Shown here in pieces: positions 10,400 through 20,633 of a stretch of DNA of 23,901 nucleotides. The notes beneath the pieces were generated by a model that was not told the DNA's origin, ran no database searches, and saw only the letters and a program-made list of their open reading frames with translations. The translations under genes were made by a program, and so were the position numbers. Each line of letters begins with the position of its first letter. Positions within the stretch are counted from its first letter, which is position 1. The stretch comes from Plakobranchus ocellatus (lineage: Eukaryota > Mollusca > Gastropoda > Plakobranchidae): positions 2,264,621 to 2,288,521 of the forward strand of contig BLXT01005511.1 in assembly GCA_019648995.1 (NCBI GenBank), in the 5' to 3' direction.

Positions 10400-10463
<64 letters not shown>
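10400..10463. repeat. (GA)n microsatellite
   Basis: About 64 bases of uninterrupted AG repeat immediately beyond the head of the reverse SINE copy. Confidence 0.95.
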
Positions 10464-10466
<3 letters not shown>

Positions 10467-11053
10467 GCAGAGGCATTTGCGACTTTCATATCGATTACAA
10501 CCAGCTAAAATTATGAATTGCCATACAATTTCTTTTATTCTTTTAATATGTCTCGATTCCTGTATTTTCTTTTCAAAAACATTAAACTTAATGTTACGGT
10601 ACATTGATGGGTAACAATATCGCTGCTAGCCTTGTACGGTACCAGGCGGTCCAAGATTTAATACGGCCTAGTCTAGTTTCGATTTAGGTGGCGTGACAGC
10701 TGTGGGAAAAAAAATTGGATCGATATTTCAGCGTCCCATCATTCACGTTGTCATCCATACCAGGGATCTAAAAATATCTCAGTGGAGTTTCTTCTTTCCG
10801 TTCAATGGTCGTGTCAGCGCGTGCGGCTGTGCTTTCCCCCCTGTCCCTTCAATGTGCTTAATGCGCACGTAGCGTAGCAGCGAGTGTTGTTTTCTCTTGA
10901 CACGCTTGTCTGTGTGAGCGTATGGGTGTACGGTCGAGTGGTTTTGAATGTTGAAAGTGAGGGGAAAATATGGAGCAGTTTAGGGGGAGTAAACAGACGG
11001 GGGATGGGGATAGTGGGAGTAGAGGAAGGGAAAGCATATCGAAGTCTTGCATT

Positions 11054-11365
11054 NNNNNNNNNNNNNNNNNNNNNNNNNNNNNNNNNNNNNNNNNNNNNNN
11101 NNNNNNNNNNNNNNNNNNNNNNNNNNNNNNNNNNNNNNNNNNNNNNNNNNNNNNNNNNNNNNNNNNNNNNNNNNNNNNNNNNNNNNNNNNNNNNNNNNNN
11201 NNNNNNNNNNNNNNNNNNNNNNNNNNNNNNNNNNNNNNNNNNNNNNNNNNNNNNNNNNNNNNNNNNNNNNNNNNNNNNNNNNNNNNNNNNNNNNNNNNNN
11301 NNNNNNNNNNNNNNNNNNNNNNNNNNNNNNNNNNNNNNNNNNNNNNNNNNNNNNNNNNNNNNNNN
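11054..11365. other. Assembly gap (312 N)
   Basis: A run of 312 unknown bases. The left flank is strongly G-rich (several GGGG runs at 10980-11035) and the right flank begins with 16 consecutive G at 11366-11381, so the missing sequence is probably a G-rich or simple-repeat tract. Open frames spanning the gap are meaningless. Confidence 0.99.
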
Positions 11366-11517
11366 GGGGGGGGGGGGGGGGCGCGGAGCGGAGAGAGATA
11401 AAGACAGGAAGGGAAGGAAGCAAGAGAAAGAGAAAACAGTGAGCCCTAAGCTGATCGAAGAGATGCCATTCAGCTTTATTATTATTGATGGATTCTCCCA
11501 ATAATTGCGCCACTGAT

Positions 11518-11522
<5 letters not shown>

Positions 11523-11577
<55 letters not shown>

Positions 11578-11581
11578 TTCT
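11523..11581. repeat. (TC)n microsatellite
   Basis: About 59 bases of TC repeat with two TTT interruptions, in the intron. Confidence 0.95.
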
Positions 11582-12005
11582 CTTTTATTACCTTTCAAAT
11601 CATTGGAGGTACTCGCTCAAGACCAGCTTAATCCTAGTTTAGTTTCCTGGTTTGCGTGATGATCTGAATCGCTTAAAAGCCGAGGCAACTAATGTGTCCA
11701 AAGCGAGTCCAATGTGATTGGAAAGGCGGTGGCTTTAGAACTGCTGTACTAGTTTATGTGATTGCAAGTTTTTCCGTTAGATTCAGTTTGTGTGACTAAG
11801 AGTTGAAGTCCTCAGGGTAATCTTGGTCAACAAGGACAGTTCGGATTTCCCCCCTAAATTTTGCCGTTTTTTGTTGGATTAAATTTCGGATGTCTTCTTA
11901 AAATGTGTTATGATGAAAGTTTTAGAGTCTTAAAGTTTTAACATTGAGATCAGTATTGGTTCACATAGTATAAATAGTTTATTAGAAAGATGTCTGTGAT
12001 AGGCA

Positions 12006-12031
12006 CATATATCAATCAATTGTGATATATG
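12006..12031. repeat. Small perfect inverted repeat
   Basis: CATATATCA (12006-12014) and TGATATATG (12023-12031) are exact reverse complements separated by 8 bases. No further terminal structure or target duplication is visible, so this is likely a chance hairpin in AT-rich DNA. Confidence 0.6.
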
Positions 12032-12127
12032 ATACACAAGCAATTCGATAGATTAGAATATTGGTAGATGCATAATTTAGGCTCTCAAACAGAAAAAGAA
12101 ACAAAGGGATTGATAGATAGTTAGGTG

Positions 12128-12146
12128 GAGAGAGAGAGAGAGAGAA
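12128..12146. repeat. (GA)n microsatellite
   Basis: Short AG repeat leading into a G-rich stretch (about 12145-12178). Confidence 0.85.
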
Positions 12147-12837
12147 GGGGGTAGGGGGGTGGACTGAGGGAAGGGAGAGCTTCAAGAACTAAAGCAAAAT
12201 AGTACGCTCGTACGAAATTATTAAATTTCATTTTAGTTACGATACACTTGGGATTCCATAGTATTGATCACAACTGTTTATGCTGAGATTTTTCATTTGA
12301 TCTCCCTTCGTTACGCTAAACGCGTGGGTGGCGAATTCGATCTTATCGCAAAACTGTTCATTAATTATTGATTATGATGGCCAATCTAGAATTGGTTATG
12401 TGTAGAATTAAGCGGCATAATCTTTTTATTATTTTGGTGTCCCTGGGGAGAGAGAGAGAGATCTACGATAAGCGATAAATTTTGTCCATAACTTTTTTTT
12501 CAATTTGTGTGTTTGTGTGTGCGATTAGGGCTTTTTTTCCCCCATATTTTTCAACATTTGTATATTACTTAGACTGAAAATAATGAGCGTAGCTTCCAGC
12601 TTTGATATTTGTTGCTTCATTCTTCACCATCTGTTTATAACGTTGAATATTGAGAAAAACTACCAATTAAACCTGTAGTCATGTGGTATCGTAATTAAGA
12701 ATAGTACCAGCAGCACTGAAAGTAATAATATTTACTCAATACGTTATTGCATTGGTAAAATCAAAAGGCCGAATAGAATAAGAAGATAAATGAGAAAGAG
12801 TGAACAAGAAGATCTCCCTCAGAGGAGGGATAGAGAA

Positions 12838-12855
12838 ACAAATAATAATAATAAT
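12838..12855. repeat. (AAT)n microsatellite
   Basis: Short AAT trinucleotide repeat in intronic sequence. Confidence 0.8.
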
Positions 12856-13449
12856 ATAAGGCGCACAATGAACAATGTTACCTATATTGTATGATTAACA
12901 CCAGAAGTATCGATGTAGCAAAAGGAAATGCTCGCCAAACTTCAAATTATTGAAAGCAAGTGAAACACGGCCTGATAACATTAACACGATTCCTCCTTGG
13001 GCACTATTGATATGATTTTATATGACACATCGTAGCTGCAATGTCATAAATACTTTTGTCGTTCTGTGAGACAGAGCCTCATCTTTTGTTTGGCTGCTGC
13101 TGATATTATTGTGAGCAACTTCATGTGACCCAAGATAAGAAAACCAGGCTTAAGTCGGGCATACGTTTTTTTACTGTGAGCTATAAGTCCTTGTCTGAGG
13201 ATCTGTTTCCTGGAGTATGAAGCATTCTATGAAGAAAATAAATGCTCGATATTTTGTTGCTATGCTGTTAAGATCTAATTAAATGAAAACTTAAATTTGC
13301 AAATGAGCCTGGTGTTTCTGAGCTGAGGCATATTTTCTTGAGCCAGTCAAAGTTCTTGTTGTTGTAATTTTCATCCATCTCAAAGCCCTCCCTTTTAGAG
13401 CCTACAAATAAACATTTGAAGCTGGAATATACTTGTGAGACAAGGATTT

Positions 13450-13532
13450 ATGTCGAGTCGCCTGTCGCGCAGCGCGGCCAGGTGAGTCTAGCGGTGGGCG
13501 CGTTCAGCATCAAGGCTCGCCAGGTACGCACC
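13450..13532 (+). other. GC-rich segment: possible 5' exon end with donor, or tRNA-derived relic
   Basis: Two readings compete. First, CAG|GTGAGT at 13479-13487 is a consensus-perfect donor; with the acceptor-like TTTTATTCCAG ending at 14225 it would define a 744-base 5' intron. Second, TGAGTCTAGCGG (13483-13494) resembles a pol III A-box and GGTACGCACC (13523-13532) is close to a B-box at plausible spacing, as in an old tRNA-derived SINE. An ATG at 13450 opens 10 codons to the donor, but its context is weak. I cannot decide between the two from sequence alone. Confidence 0.3.
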
Positions 13533-13539
13533 ACGCCGC

Positions 13540-13700
13540 ACTTCATCGATCTATGGGCGCCAATCAAACATTAACAATGGCGCATACCCCCGCTGCTTGT
13601 GCTCCTCGATAACAGCTTGTGTGTTTGTGTGAGAGAGCGAGTGAGGCTGCTCTAGTAGGCTCTCCATATTGAATAAACCCCAGAGGTTCAGTTGAGTTAC
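13540..13700 (+). promoter_or_regulatory. Candidate promoter for the alternative first exon
   Basis: A CCAATCA box at 13560-13566 is followed about 125 bases later by TTCAGTTG (13687-13694), which matches the invertebrate initiator TCAGTT. A weak AT-rich element (CATATTGAATAAA, about 13664-13676) lies between them. The giant exon's ATG has an in-frame stop just upstream, which requires a transcript start or splice junction in this neighbourhood. The elements are individually weak and the exact start site is a guess. Confidence 0.25.
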
Positions 13701-14207
13701 AGCACTTGGTGTGTTTGTTTTAGTATTGTTGCTATCCGCAGTTGCGCACTACTTGGCTCAAACTGTTTCCAGCTTCTGTCTGTACTATCCACTGCATGAT
13801 AGAGAGAAAATAGATCTCTGTGTGTTGCTAGCAAGGCGCGAAGATCATACGAGTCGGTTTTGGTTTGGTGACGCCGAGTGAGTGAAGACGTTAACACATA
13901 CACGCAGACGCTCTCTCTCGCCACGCCTTTAGTTAGTGTTGTGGGTTTACTGTATCGCATGAATGAGAATGACTGTTGGATAATCTAGCACACGTTTACT
14001 GAACACTGTGATTGTTCACATAGTTGGATCGAGTTATTTTAGTCGTGCAGAATTTCAGTCGGAATAATTTCTCGCGTGAAATAAGTGTGATTTAGGTGTG
14101 TTACATTTAGTAAAAGAAATAGCTACTCTGTGGTGGTGGTGCTTCGTGAATAAAACTCTGTTATAATTCAGTACTGGTCGGTGCTTAAGGTGAATATCAC
14201 AACAAAG

Positions 14208-14315
14208 ATGGATCTGTTTTATTCCAGAGAGGTAGCTTCCTTCCTCATTAATGACAATGGCTGCGAGCCAAACCACGACTCTTCTCACCTGCGAAGCTCA
14301 GTCTCCCCAGTGTAA
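14208..14315 (+). CDS. Overlapping upstream ORF (35 codons)
   Basis: An ATG at 14208 in strong context (AAAG before, G after) opens 35 codons beginning MDLFYSREVASF and ends at a TAA at 14313-14315. That is past the start of the main reading frame and in another frame. Overlapping uORFs of this type generally lower translation of the main frame by scanning. The acceptor-like TTTTATTCCAG at 14215-14225 lies just after this ATG, so splicing there would remove the uORF start. The peptide itself has no recognisable features and is probably regulatory rather than functional. Confidence 0.35.
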   Translation: MDLFYSREVASFLINDNGCEPNHDSSHLRSSVSPV

Positions 14316-17300
14316 CTCTTACACGGACAGTGCCAACACACAGAACCTGAGCGCAGGTGTTACCGTCTGCTCGCTAGATGAACCTGGTCCTGATCGATGC
14401 CAGGCTAAGGAACCCGAATCTGACATTACCGATTGCCTCAGACAGCCTGCTCCAGTTAATTTTGAGGAAGGAGACTTTTCTCCTACATTTAGTTTCCATG
14501 AGCAAGACTTAGGCTTACAGATCAGAAAGGAACTAGGTCTTGATAAAGAAGACAATACTTGTCCTGTATCTGAGCCACAGTATCAGGATTTGGAACCTCA
14601 AGTTTTTGCGATTGACGAATGCGGTGAGCAACATTTTATAGACTCAGATGATCAAGGCCTTGTGTCTGAGAGTAATAGGTCACCTGATTTTCTCACTGCC
14701 TGTAAGGCTGGACAAAAGGACTTCTTTAACAATGATGATTTTGTAGGGCTGAGTTGCCAAGGTGATTACCTAAGGACAGGCTCGCATTTACATTTGCTAG
14801 CGAAAGATTGTACCCATCATCGCTCCACCACTAGTTTAGCCAGTGATAGATCTTCACGCCTGGATCCGCACACCTATCAATCTTACGCTGCTGGTATTCT
14901 GTACTCTTCTCGCCGTAGTGATAAATTCCTGAAACTTCAAAACAATTTTGCACTTCTTGAACGCATAAGTGAGCTCCATGAACAGTCCCGCAGCTGCGCT
15001 CAAAAGGGCAAAATAAAGACATGTGCCATCTTTCAAGATAAAAACTATGAACAATGGGAAAACGAGTGTGTAGAATTCCCGAAAAACAGTGACAGCGGAG
15101 CGCAAGCTTTGGGCGAAATTGATGCGCTGTATTCTGAACTGAACAAAGCGCAGAGAAATAAAGAATTCTTCTACACAACAAACAGTATTAGTGCCAGTAT
15201 GGAGGTTGATTCGAATCGCTGGACTCCCCTTAAGGAGAAAGGCCTGCAAAAATCAGCCGGGGTCAGTGAGAGAGCGAGCTGGTACCAGCAGGCGCTCAGC
15301 CTCTCATCAACCTCACCTTCACCCGCTACTCAACCATCTCTAGTTGGTGGAGGTATGCAGAGAGGTAAATCTTTTGGTGACCTGTACAACATCTATGACG
15401 GAACATCTGTTCATTTGTCCAAAAGTACAACTTTACCTAGCAAAGATAAAACTGAGCATAGCGTTGGATGCATAAAACCACTGGACAGATCATTGCCTGT
15501 TCAACAGTCATACATCGAAATTATGGACAAAGCTTCGCGCAATCGCAAACTGAGACCTATCTATGGGACACACATCGGGTCCAGAGAAAACTCTTACGAG
15601 AGGTACGTAAAAACAAATGTGAGGCAACTGAAGCAAGCTTTTGACCAGGAACAACCGCCTTTGAAAGCTTCGTCCTCGTCCCCTGACATCTCTCGCTCCA
15701 GAAGCTTGCCAGCATCTCAGCCGACTCGCCACAATGCAGACGATACCCCGCCTAATGTGTCCACGTCCCTGTCTTTTGATACAAGCTCCGAACATGTCAG
15801 CCAGGATGACACTACATCCGAGCATCATATCAGTGATCCTGAACTTTTCGTAGCATCTTCCCTAGAAACTTTGCCTTCCTATAGCGATATTGCACGTCAG
15901 ATCCCGAATGAAGATAGTCAGTCTTTTAGGATTTCAGAGGCACCAGATGCCAATACATTTGTGTCTGTCTCATCGCACGAGATCAAAACTACCGAGAGTG
16001 ATAGTGGCAATGATACCGGGGAAGGAGGCAGCTTCGTCCTAGAGTCAACATCCTTTACCGCAGCACATGTTACACCTCGCACAGATTATACCCGGCCCTA
16101 TCAGAGCGACTCAAACTCCACAGACACGACTGCCGTGGAGGTTGGCAACGTTTTTGAGATAAGCGTACAGGACGTTCCAGGTCAAAAAACATATGAAGAA
16201 GAGCCAGGCGTACTCCATGTTCGCTCTGTCTCGGCGCCCCATGAAAGTAAGGAGCTTACTGTCGCACCAGAGATGGCGCCCCTCTATAGAACAAACTCCT
16301 CAAGAGATACTTTCTTCGGATCTGACCTGGCAGAGCCGACAAACAGCAGTGAAGTGGATGAGTATGAGATTGTTGTTGGCGCATCACAGTCCAGAATTCG
16401 CGTAAACACTGCTGAACATTCTCCAAAGCAGCTTAAACCTGATGACAAAGTTACAATGGGCTCAGAGTCAGATCCTCTGAGATTCTACAGGGACGAGAGA
16501 GACCGTACAGAGCCAGGCGATCTCAGCCGGTTTTTGAGCCGAACCCATTCGAAAGACATATACACAAAGCATGTGGAATCGGCTCCCTCGCGAAAGCCCT
16601 CTTACAATGAACCTCCACAGGGCATGTCGGATTCTGCTCATCAGAAGAATAGGTCAAAACGTTCTAGCGTTGACTCCTACGGAGACGACACAGGTGAAGC
16701 AGAAAAATACAAAGAGCTGGACAAAGTAACAACATCTGCATCATCCAGATCTCGGCTTCTTAGTGATCACTCTGACATTCGCAGTGGAGAGTCAAGTCCT
16801 GCGAAGCATGCTCGTTCATTACCTCATCAGGAGTCAAGTGTAAGTCAATACGAAGACTTGCTCGCCAAAGCCCGGAAAGAGCGCATGGCGCGGAAAGGCT
16901 ACCTTCACAGCTATGTGAACGACCCGGCTTCTAGCGATATTCAACTCTACACAGCTATAACAGACACTGATCTGCGGTTTAAAAATGCTTACCCGAGCGA
17001 GTTCAAGAGCAGACAAGTTACCAGTACGGAGCCTTACCATTCCATTGGACAACCCGAAGCTAGCCATGAACTCCAGGTTAATCGGTCTCGGAGACTGGAC
17101 AACTCTGACATGGAAGATCCTTTCTCTCCATCGCCGTCTCAGAAAACTAGAGGTATTTCTCATTATCCGAAAGCTAATAAGGAAGAGAAAAGTCAAGATG
17201 TGTTTTTTAGAAAAGCAGATTCAAACTTCTCAGGTCCCTTCATAAAAGATGATGAACGTCAATCGCTTACTTATGCCACGGATTCTGCCCGATTTGTTGA

Positions 17301-19924
17301 AACGTGGATGAACAGAGTGAATGATCTTTCACCTGCGGGTACTGGTCATTATTCTGATCACGATGCGCATCCAATCAGTCGAAGGGAACACACTTTGCAG
17401 GAAAGTAATGGTAACTTGAAGTCAGAAATTATGAATCAGGGTGAACCAATTTTCGACAAGTCTCGTGCCAAAGTAGATGCGCCTCAATCAGTGCTCCGAG
17501 AGAGAAAACATACGTATCTAGAAGAAGATTCAACTGTGAACAAGTTTCCGTGTCAAAAAGCTGCATACCTTCAAAAGGAGGAGAAGGAAAACAAAGACAA
17601 GCACATTGCCTGCGTGAAACAGCCACTTCAAGACAGTCAGTTTGATAACTCAGCTTTCACTGGCAATATGCCGGATGTTGTCCAGATAGATATCAAGGAC
17701 AGTAACCCCAAACCTGTGATGAATCCCATAAAGAGAGGACACGAAGAGGGACCTACCGTGTACCATGCAGATATGCTTCACGTCACGACAAAACCAAGTG
17801 AAAACGTGGCAGCTTGTAGATTAAAGCACGAGGCTCCTTTCAAAGTTGTTGATTTACGCAGCTTTGCGAAAAACAACGAGTTTTCGATGAGCGTTTTTCC
17901 TAGAATGAACGTTCCTGAAAGTTTAATTTCCTCAGAATTTCCTAAACAATCCCAGCGGCATCCTGACCAAAGTCACTTCAAGGAAGAACCCACTGAAAAC
18001 ATGAAGCTCCAACAGGCACCAATACCTCGGCCATTTCCAAGAAAACATATGCCCCAGGATTATACATCTGATAACCGTGATGCTTCAGATCCACGCAGCG
18101 CCGGTGTCCCGAGTAAAATTGCCTTGAGAGATTTGCAAGACGCACGCTTCAGTAGGAGTTCACCGTCAGCAAGGTACCAGCAGAATAATCGATTTCGTTC
18201 CAACAAAACTGAGGCGGTCGGCTCCAGAGATTCTGACAGAGACCGCGTCCAGCACCGGACGGAAGATTTGAATAAATTCCCTGAGAGACCTCACGCTCCA
18301 TTCCACGACCCTGAAGAAAGCTCGCCCAGCCCAACGAATTCATCTGATGGCAGCACTGGAACATTCATAGTTAACCAAGGAGAGGATGACAGTCAATGGC
18401 CACACACTAGGGATGAAGGTGGTATAGGCGACATAACTTCTGTTAACATGGACCACTATTACACTAGTCCTACCATTCAACCCACAGACCAAACTTTTGG
18501 ATTTCCCGGCCACGGTGTTATCAAAAGTCAGAGCCAGAATAGTTTTCCCAATATGCCACATGAACGTAATTACAACAGTTTGAGAAGCACTGATTTCAAA
18601 AGCTTGCCAAGGAACTTCTCAGTGAGCAGAGACACTCGGCAGAGAAGCGGTGAAAAACCGTCTGTGATGCATTTAAGGGACATGTTTGAGCGGCGCGATC
18701 AGGATACGCCTCGGCGTGATACTAACTTGATCAGAACAAAATCGGTCCCAGATCTTGACAAAAATAGTTCTTCGTCTTTAGCAGTTAGGGCCAGGGCTCT
18801 TCCTCGTGTTGCGAAACTCAATGACAATCCAAACAATAACCAGTATTTTACTAAAGAGAAAGAAAACGTTGGCCCAACCAAGAGAGATTTTATGTCTCCT
18901 GCAATACCCAAACCGTTTAAGAAGAATGAGTCCGTGGATTCTATGAGTAGTAGAAACTTAGGTCTCGAGAGTCTAGATTCTACTCGGCGTCCACAGAGCG
19001 CTGTTTCTGCTAATGTTGAGTTTGGGCCTTCCCACAGTCGCTATGATCCATATATTCCACCGCACGACATCTACCGGGAAGTGGAAGGCGCCAAGTTGGG
19101 CAGGAAGTTAGATGTGCCACGAAAGAAGTTCCACTCCCCATCTACCGCCGGCAAGATGACTATGGAGTACTTCGATCTTATTGGTTCCGAGTGGCAGCAA
19201 GGTGGAAGAACCAGAACTGCGAGAGGCTCCGCGCCCGATGAACGTGCGATCTCTGATCGTGGTGACTTAGACAGAGGTGCACCTGAATGCCGCAATCCCG
19301 AGCAGCACCATACTTTGTCTTTCGGGAATTCTGAAACGGATGATATGAAATTGATCGAGCAGGGTCGGATGATGAATAGTGTTGGCTCGAACCTACTCGC
19401 ACAGCGGAATGGATATAATTCTGTGTCCGAGATGGATTCACAAACTGTGACCAGTTCTAATCCCAGCTCAAACAGGCTCGCCTCAGACTCTCTAGATAAA
19501 CGACAGCCGCCCCCCCTGTACCCCCGCTCTCGATTTCTATCTGTGAGCTCCAGCAGTAAACCAGGCACTGAGGATACCAGCTCCTCTCATGCCGTTCAGC
19601 CTTCTGCAATTAGGCCTGGTCCTCATTCTCAAAACGTTTTTGAGGATTTTCATAGATTCTCCGTGGGCGACGCAAATACTGAACTTCAGGGTGACAACAA
19701 ACTCTTGCATTCACGAGACACGAACGCACCCGAGCAGCTGTCGGAAAGACACGCCACCACCAGCAGGTATGCATCGTCCAACACGACTGAGCCCTGGCAG
19801 CATACTAGCATCACCGTGCCTGAGGCTGATCACCTAAGAATGCGTGACCCAGCCACCCCTGTCCAGGCGCAAGAAAAGATTCCAGGAAAGGCCAATCTAG
19901 TATCAGCCTGGATTCACGATCAAG
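14251..19924 (+). CDS. Giant exon of a disordered scaffold-type protein (1891 codons)
   Basis: One open frame of about 5.67 kb. The first ATG (14251) has weak context (TTA before); the ATG at 14257 (ACA-ATG-G, giving MAASQTTT) has strong context and may be the main start. An in-frame TAG at 14233-14235, with no ATG between, rules out simple read-in from upstream. The exon ends at a good donor (CAAG|GTAATG) in phase 1; the broken codon G|AG matches the acceptor at 21731. The protein is rich in Ser, Asp, Arg and Pro, with no membrane segment, signal peptide or recognised folded domain. Visible motifs are 14-3-3-like RSRSLP (482-487) and RSVSAP (658-663), basic-Ser sites KSFGDLY (373-379), ARSLP (854-858) and TKSVPDL (1496-1502), and a charged helical patch EDLLAKARKERMARK (868-882). 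Two similar segments are VRQLKQAFDQ (457-466) and VMHLRDMFERR (1472-1482). The composition suits a phospho-regulated cytoskeletal or adhesion scaffold. SORBS/CAP or Shroom-like is a guess only. Confidence 0.85.
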
Positions 19925-19959
19925 GTAATGCTTCACTGGATAACGGCAGCGCGAAATAA
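19925..19959 (+). CDS. Alternative read-through end of the giant exon
   Basis: If the donor at 19925 is not used, the frame continues for 11 codons (GNASLDNGSAK) to TAA at 19957-19959. That would give a self-contained protein of 1902 residues lacking the proline-rich part. A poly(A) signal candidate at 20628 makes such a terminal form possible. The strong donor and the phase match to 21732 argue that splicing is the main outcome. Confidence 0.3.
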
Positions 19960-20064
19960 CTTAATGAAGCTTGATCAATGCGTTCCGTACCATAAGCTCT
20001 AAAGGCCTCAGACAAAATCAAAAGGAAAAAAAATGTATTCTTTTTTTTCGCATAAACCAATCGC

Positions 20065-20066
<2 letters not shown>

Positions 20067-20132
<66 letters not shown>

Positions 20133-20139
20133 TCTCTCC
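20067..20139. repeat. (TC)n microsatellite
   Basis: About 73 bases of TC repeat with one TG interruption, about 140 bases after the giant exon's donor, extending into a pyrimidine-rich tail. It lies in the intron or in a read-through 3' UTR. Confidence 0.95.
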
Positions 20140-20627
20140 CTCTCCCTATCTTTCTCAACCCCTTCCCAGTGCCAGAAAAAACAAGGAAAGAGGGGGAGGA
20201 TCGAGGGGATAATGGCCCTAAGATCGCAATATCAGCGAGCTCAACCAGACCTAGTTTAAAATCTTTTTTGTGCGAAACTGTCTTTTTGAAAAGGCTTAAA
20301 ACAATAGTATACGCTCCAGTTGACCTTGTTCCTGTTTCACGCGTGAAATAACACTCTTTGGCAGTGAATAATCCTATTTTAAAATATATTGCTAATCACT
20401 ATGCTCGGTATTTGAGTGTAGCACAATGTACTGCGTCGCAGTTTGATAGAAATTGATTTTGCTCTGAATGATTGTATCCTATAAAAGTTTTGCGTGTAAA
20501 TTTCAGATTCATGGGGCATCTGAGTTTTCAAAATACGAATTAAGAAATCAAACATTTCATTTTTGCGTTGTATGCAATTTTTACAATTTGATTGTACGAG
20601 CGAAAACATTCATTTTGTGTTTGGCCC

Positions 20628-20633
20628 AATAAA
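20628..20633 (+). terminator. Candidate poly(A) signal AATAAA
   Basis: The hexamer is followed within 15-40 bases by a GT/T-rich stretch (GTATGTTGAG to TTTGTTGC) suitable as a downstream element. It could terminate a form that reads through the donor at 19925, with a 3' UTR of about 670 bases. AATAAA is common in AT-rich introns, so this is weak. Confidence 0.25.

Larger units (their letters stand above)
2174..14207. other. Large intron / noncoding region
   Basis: Runs from the donor at 2174 to the 5' region of the giant exon. Open frames here are short and are random or repeat-derived. I could not find another exon with convincing acceptor, donor and coding texture, though small exons could be missed by eye. 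The region contains two related SINE copies, one doubtful SINE relic, numerous dinucleotide tracts, two small tandem duplications and an assembly gap. The part from about 13.44 kb onwards is treated separately as a possible promoter and 5' UTR. Confidence 0.6.

Noticed and set aside
10148-10604. Several frames across the GA tracts and reverse SINE
   Set aside because: Repeat-derived; they read through microsatellites and a diverged SINE.
10884-11513. Frames spanning the N gap
   Set aside because: Most of their length is unknown bases, so their openness means nothing.
19071-19568. 165-codon minus-strand frame inside the giant exon
   Set aside because: Antisense shadow of a long coding exon; no independent support.
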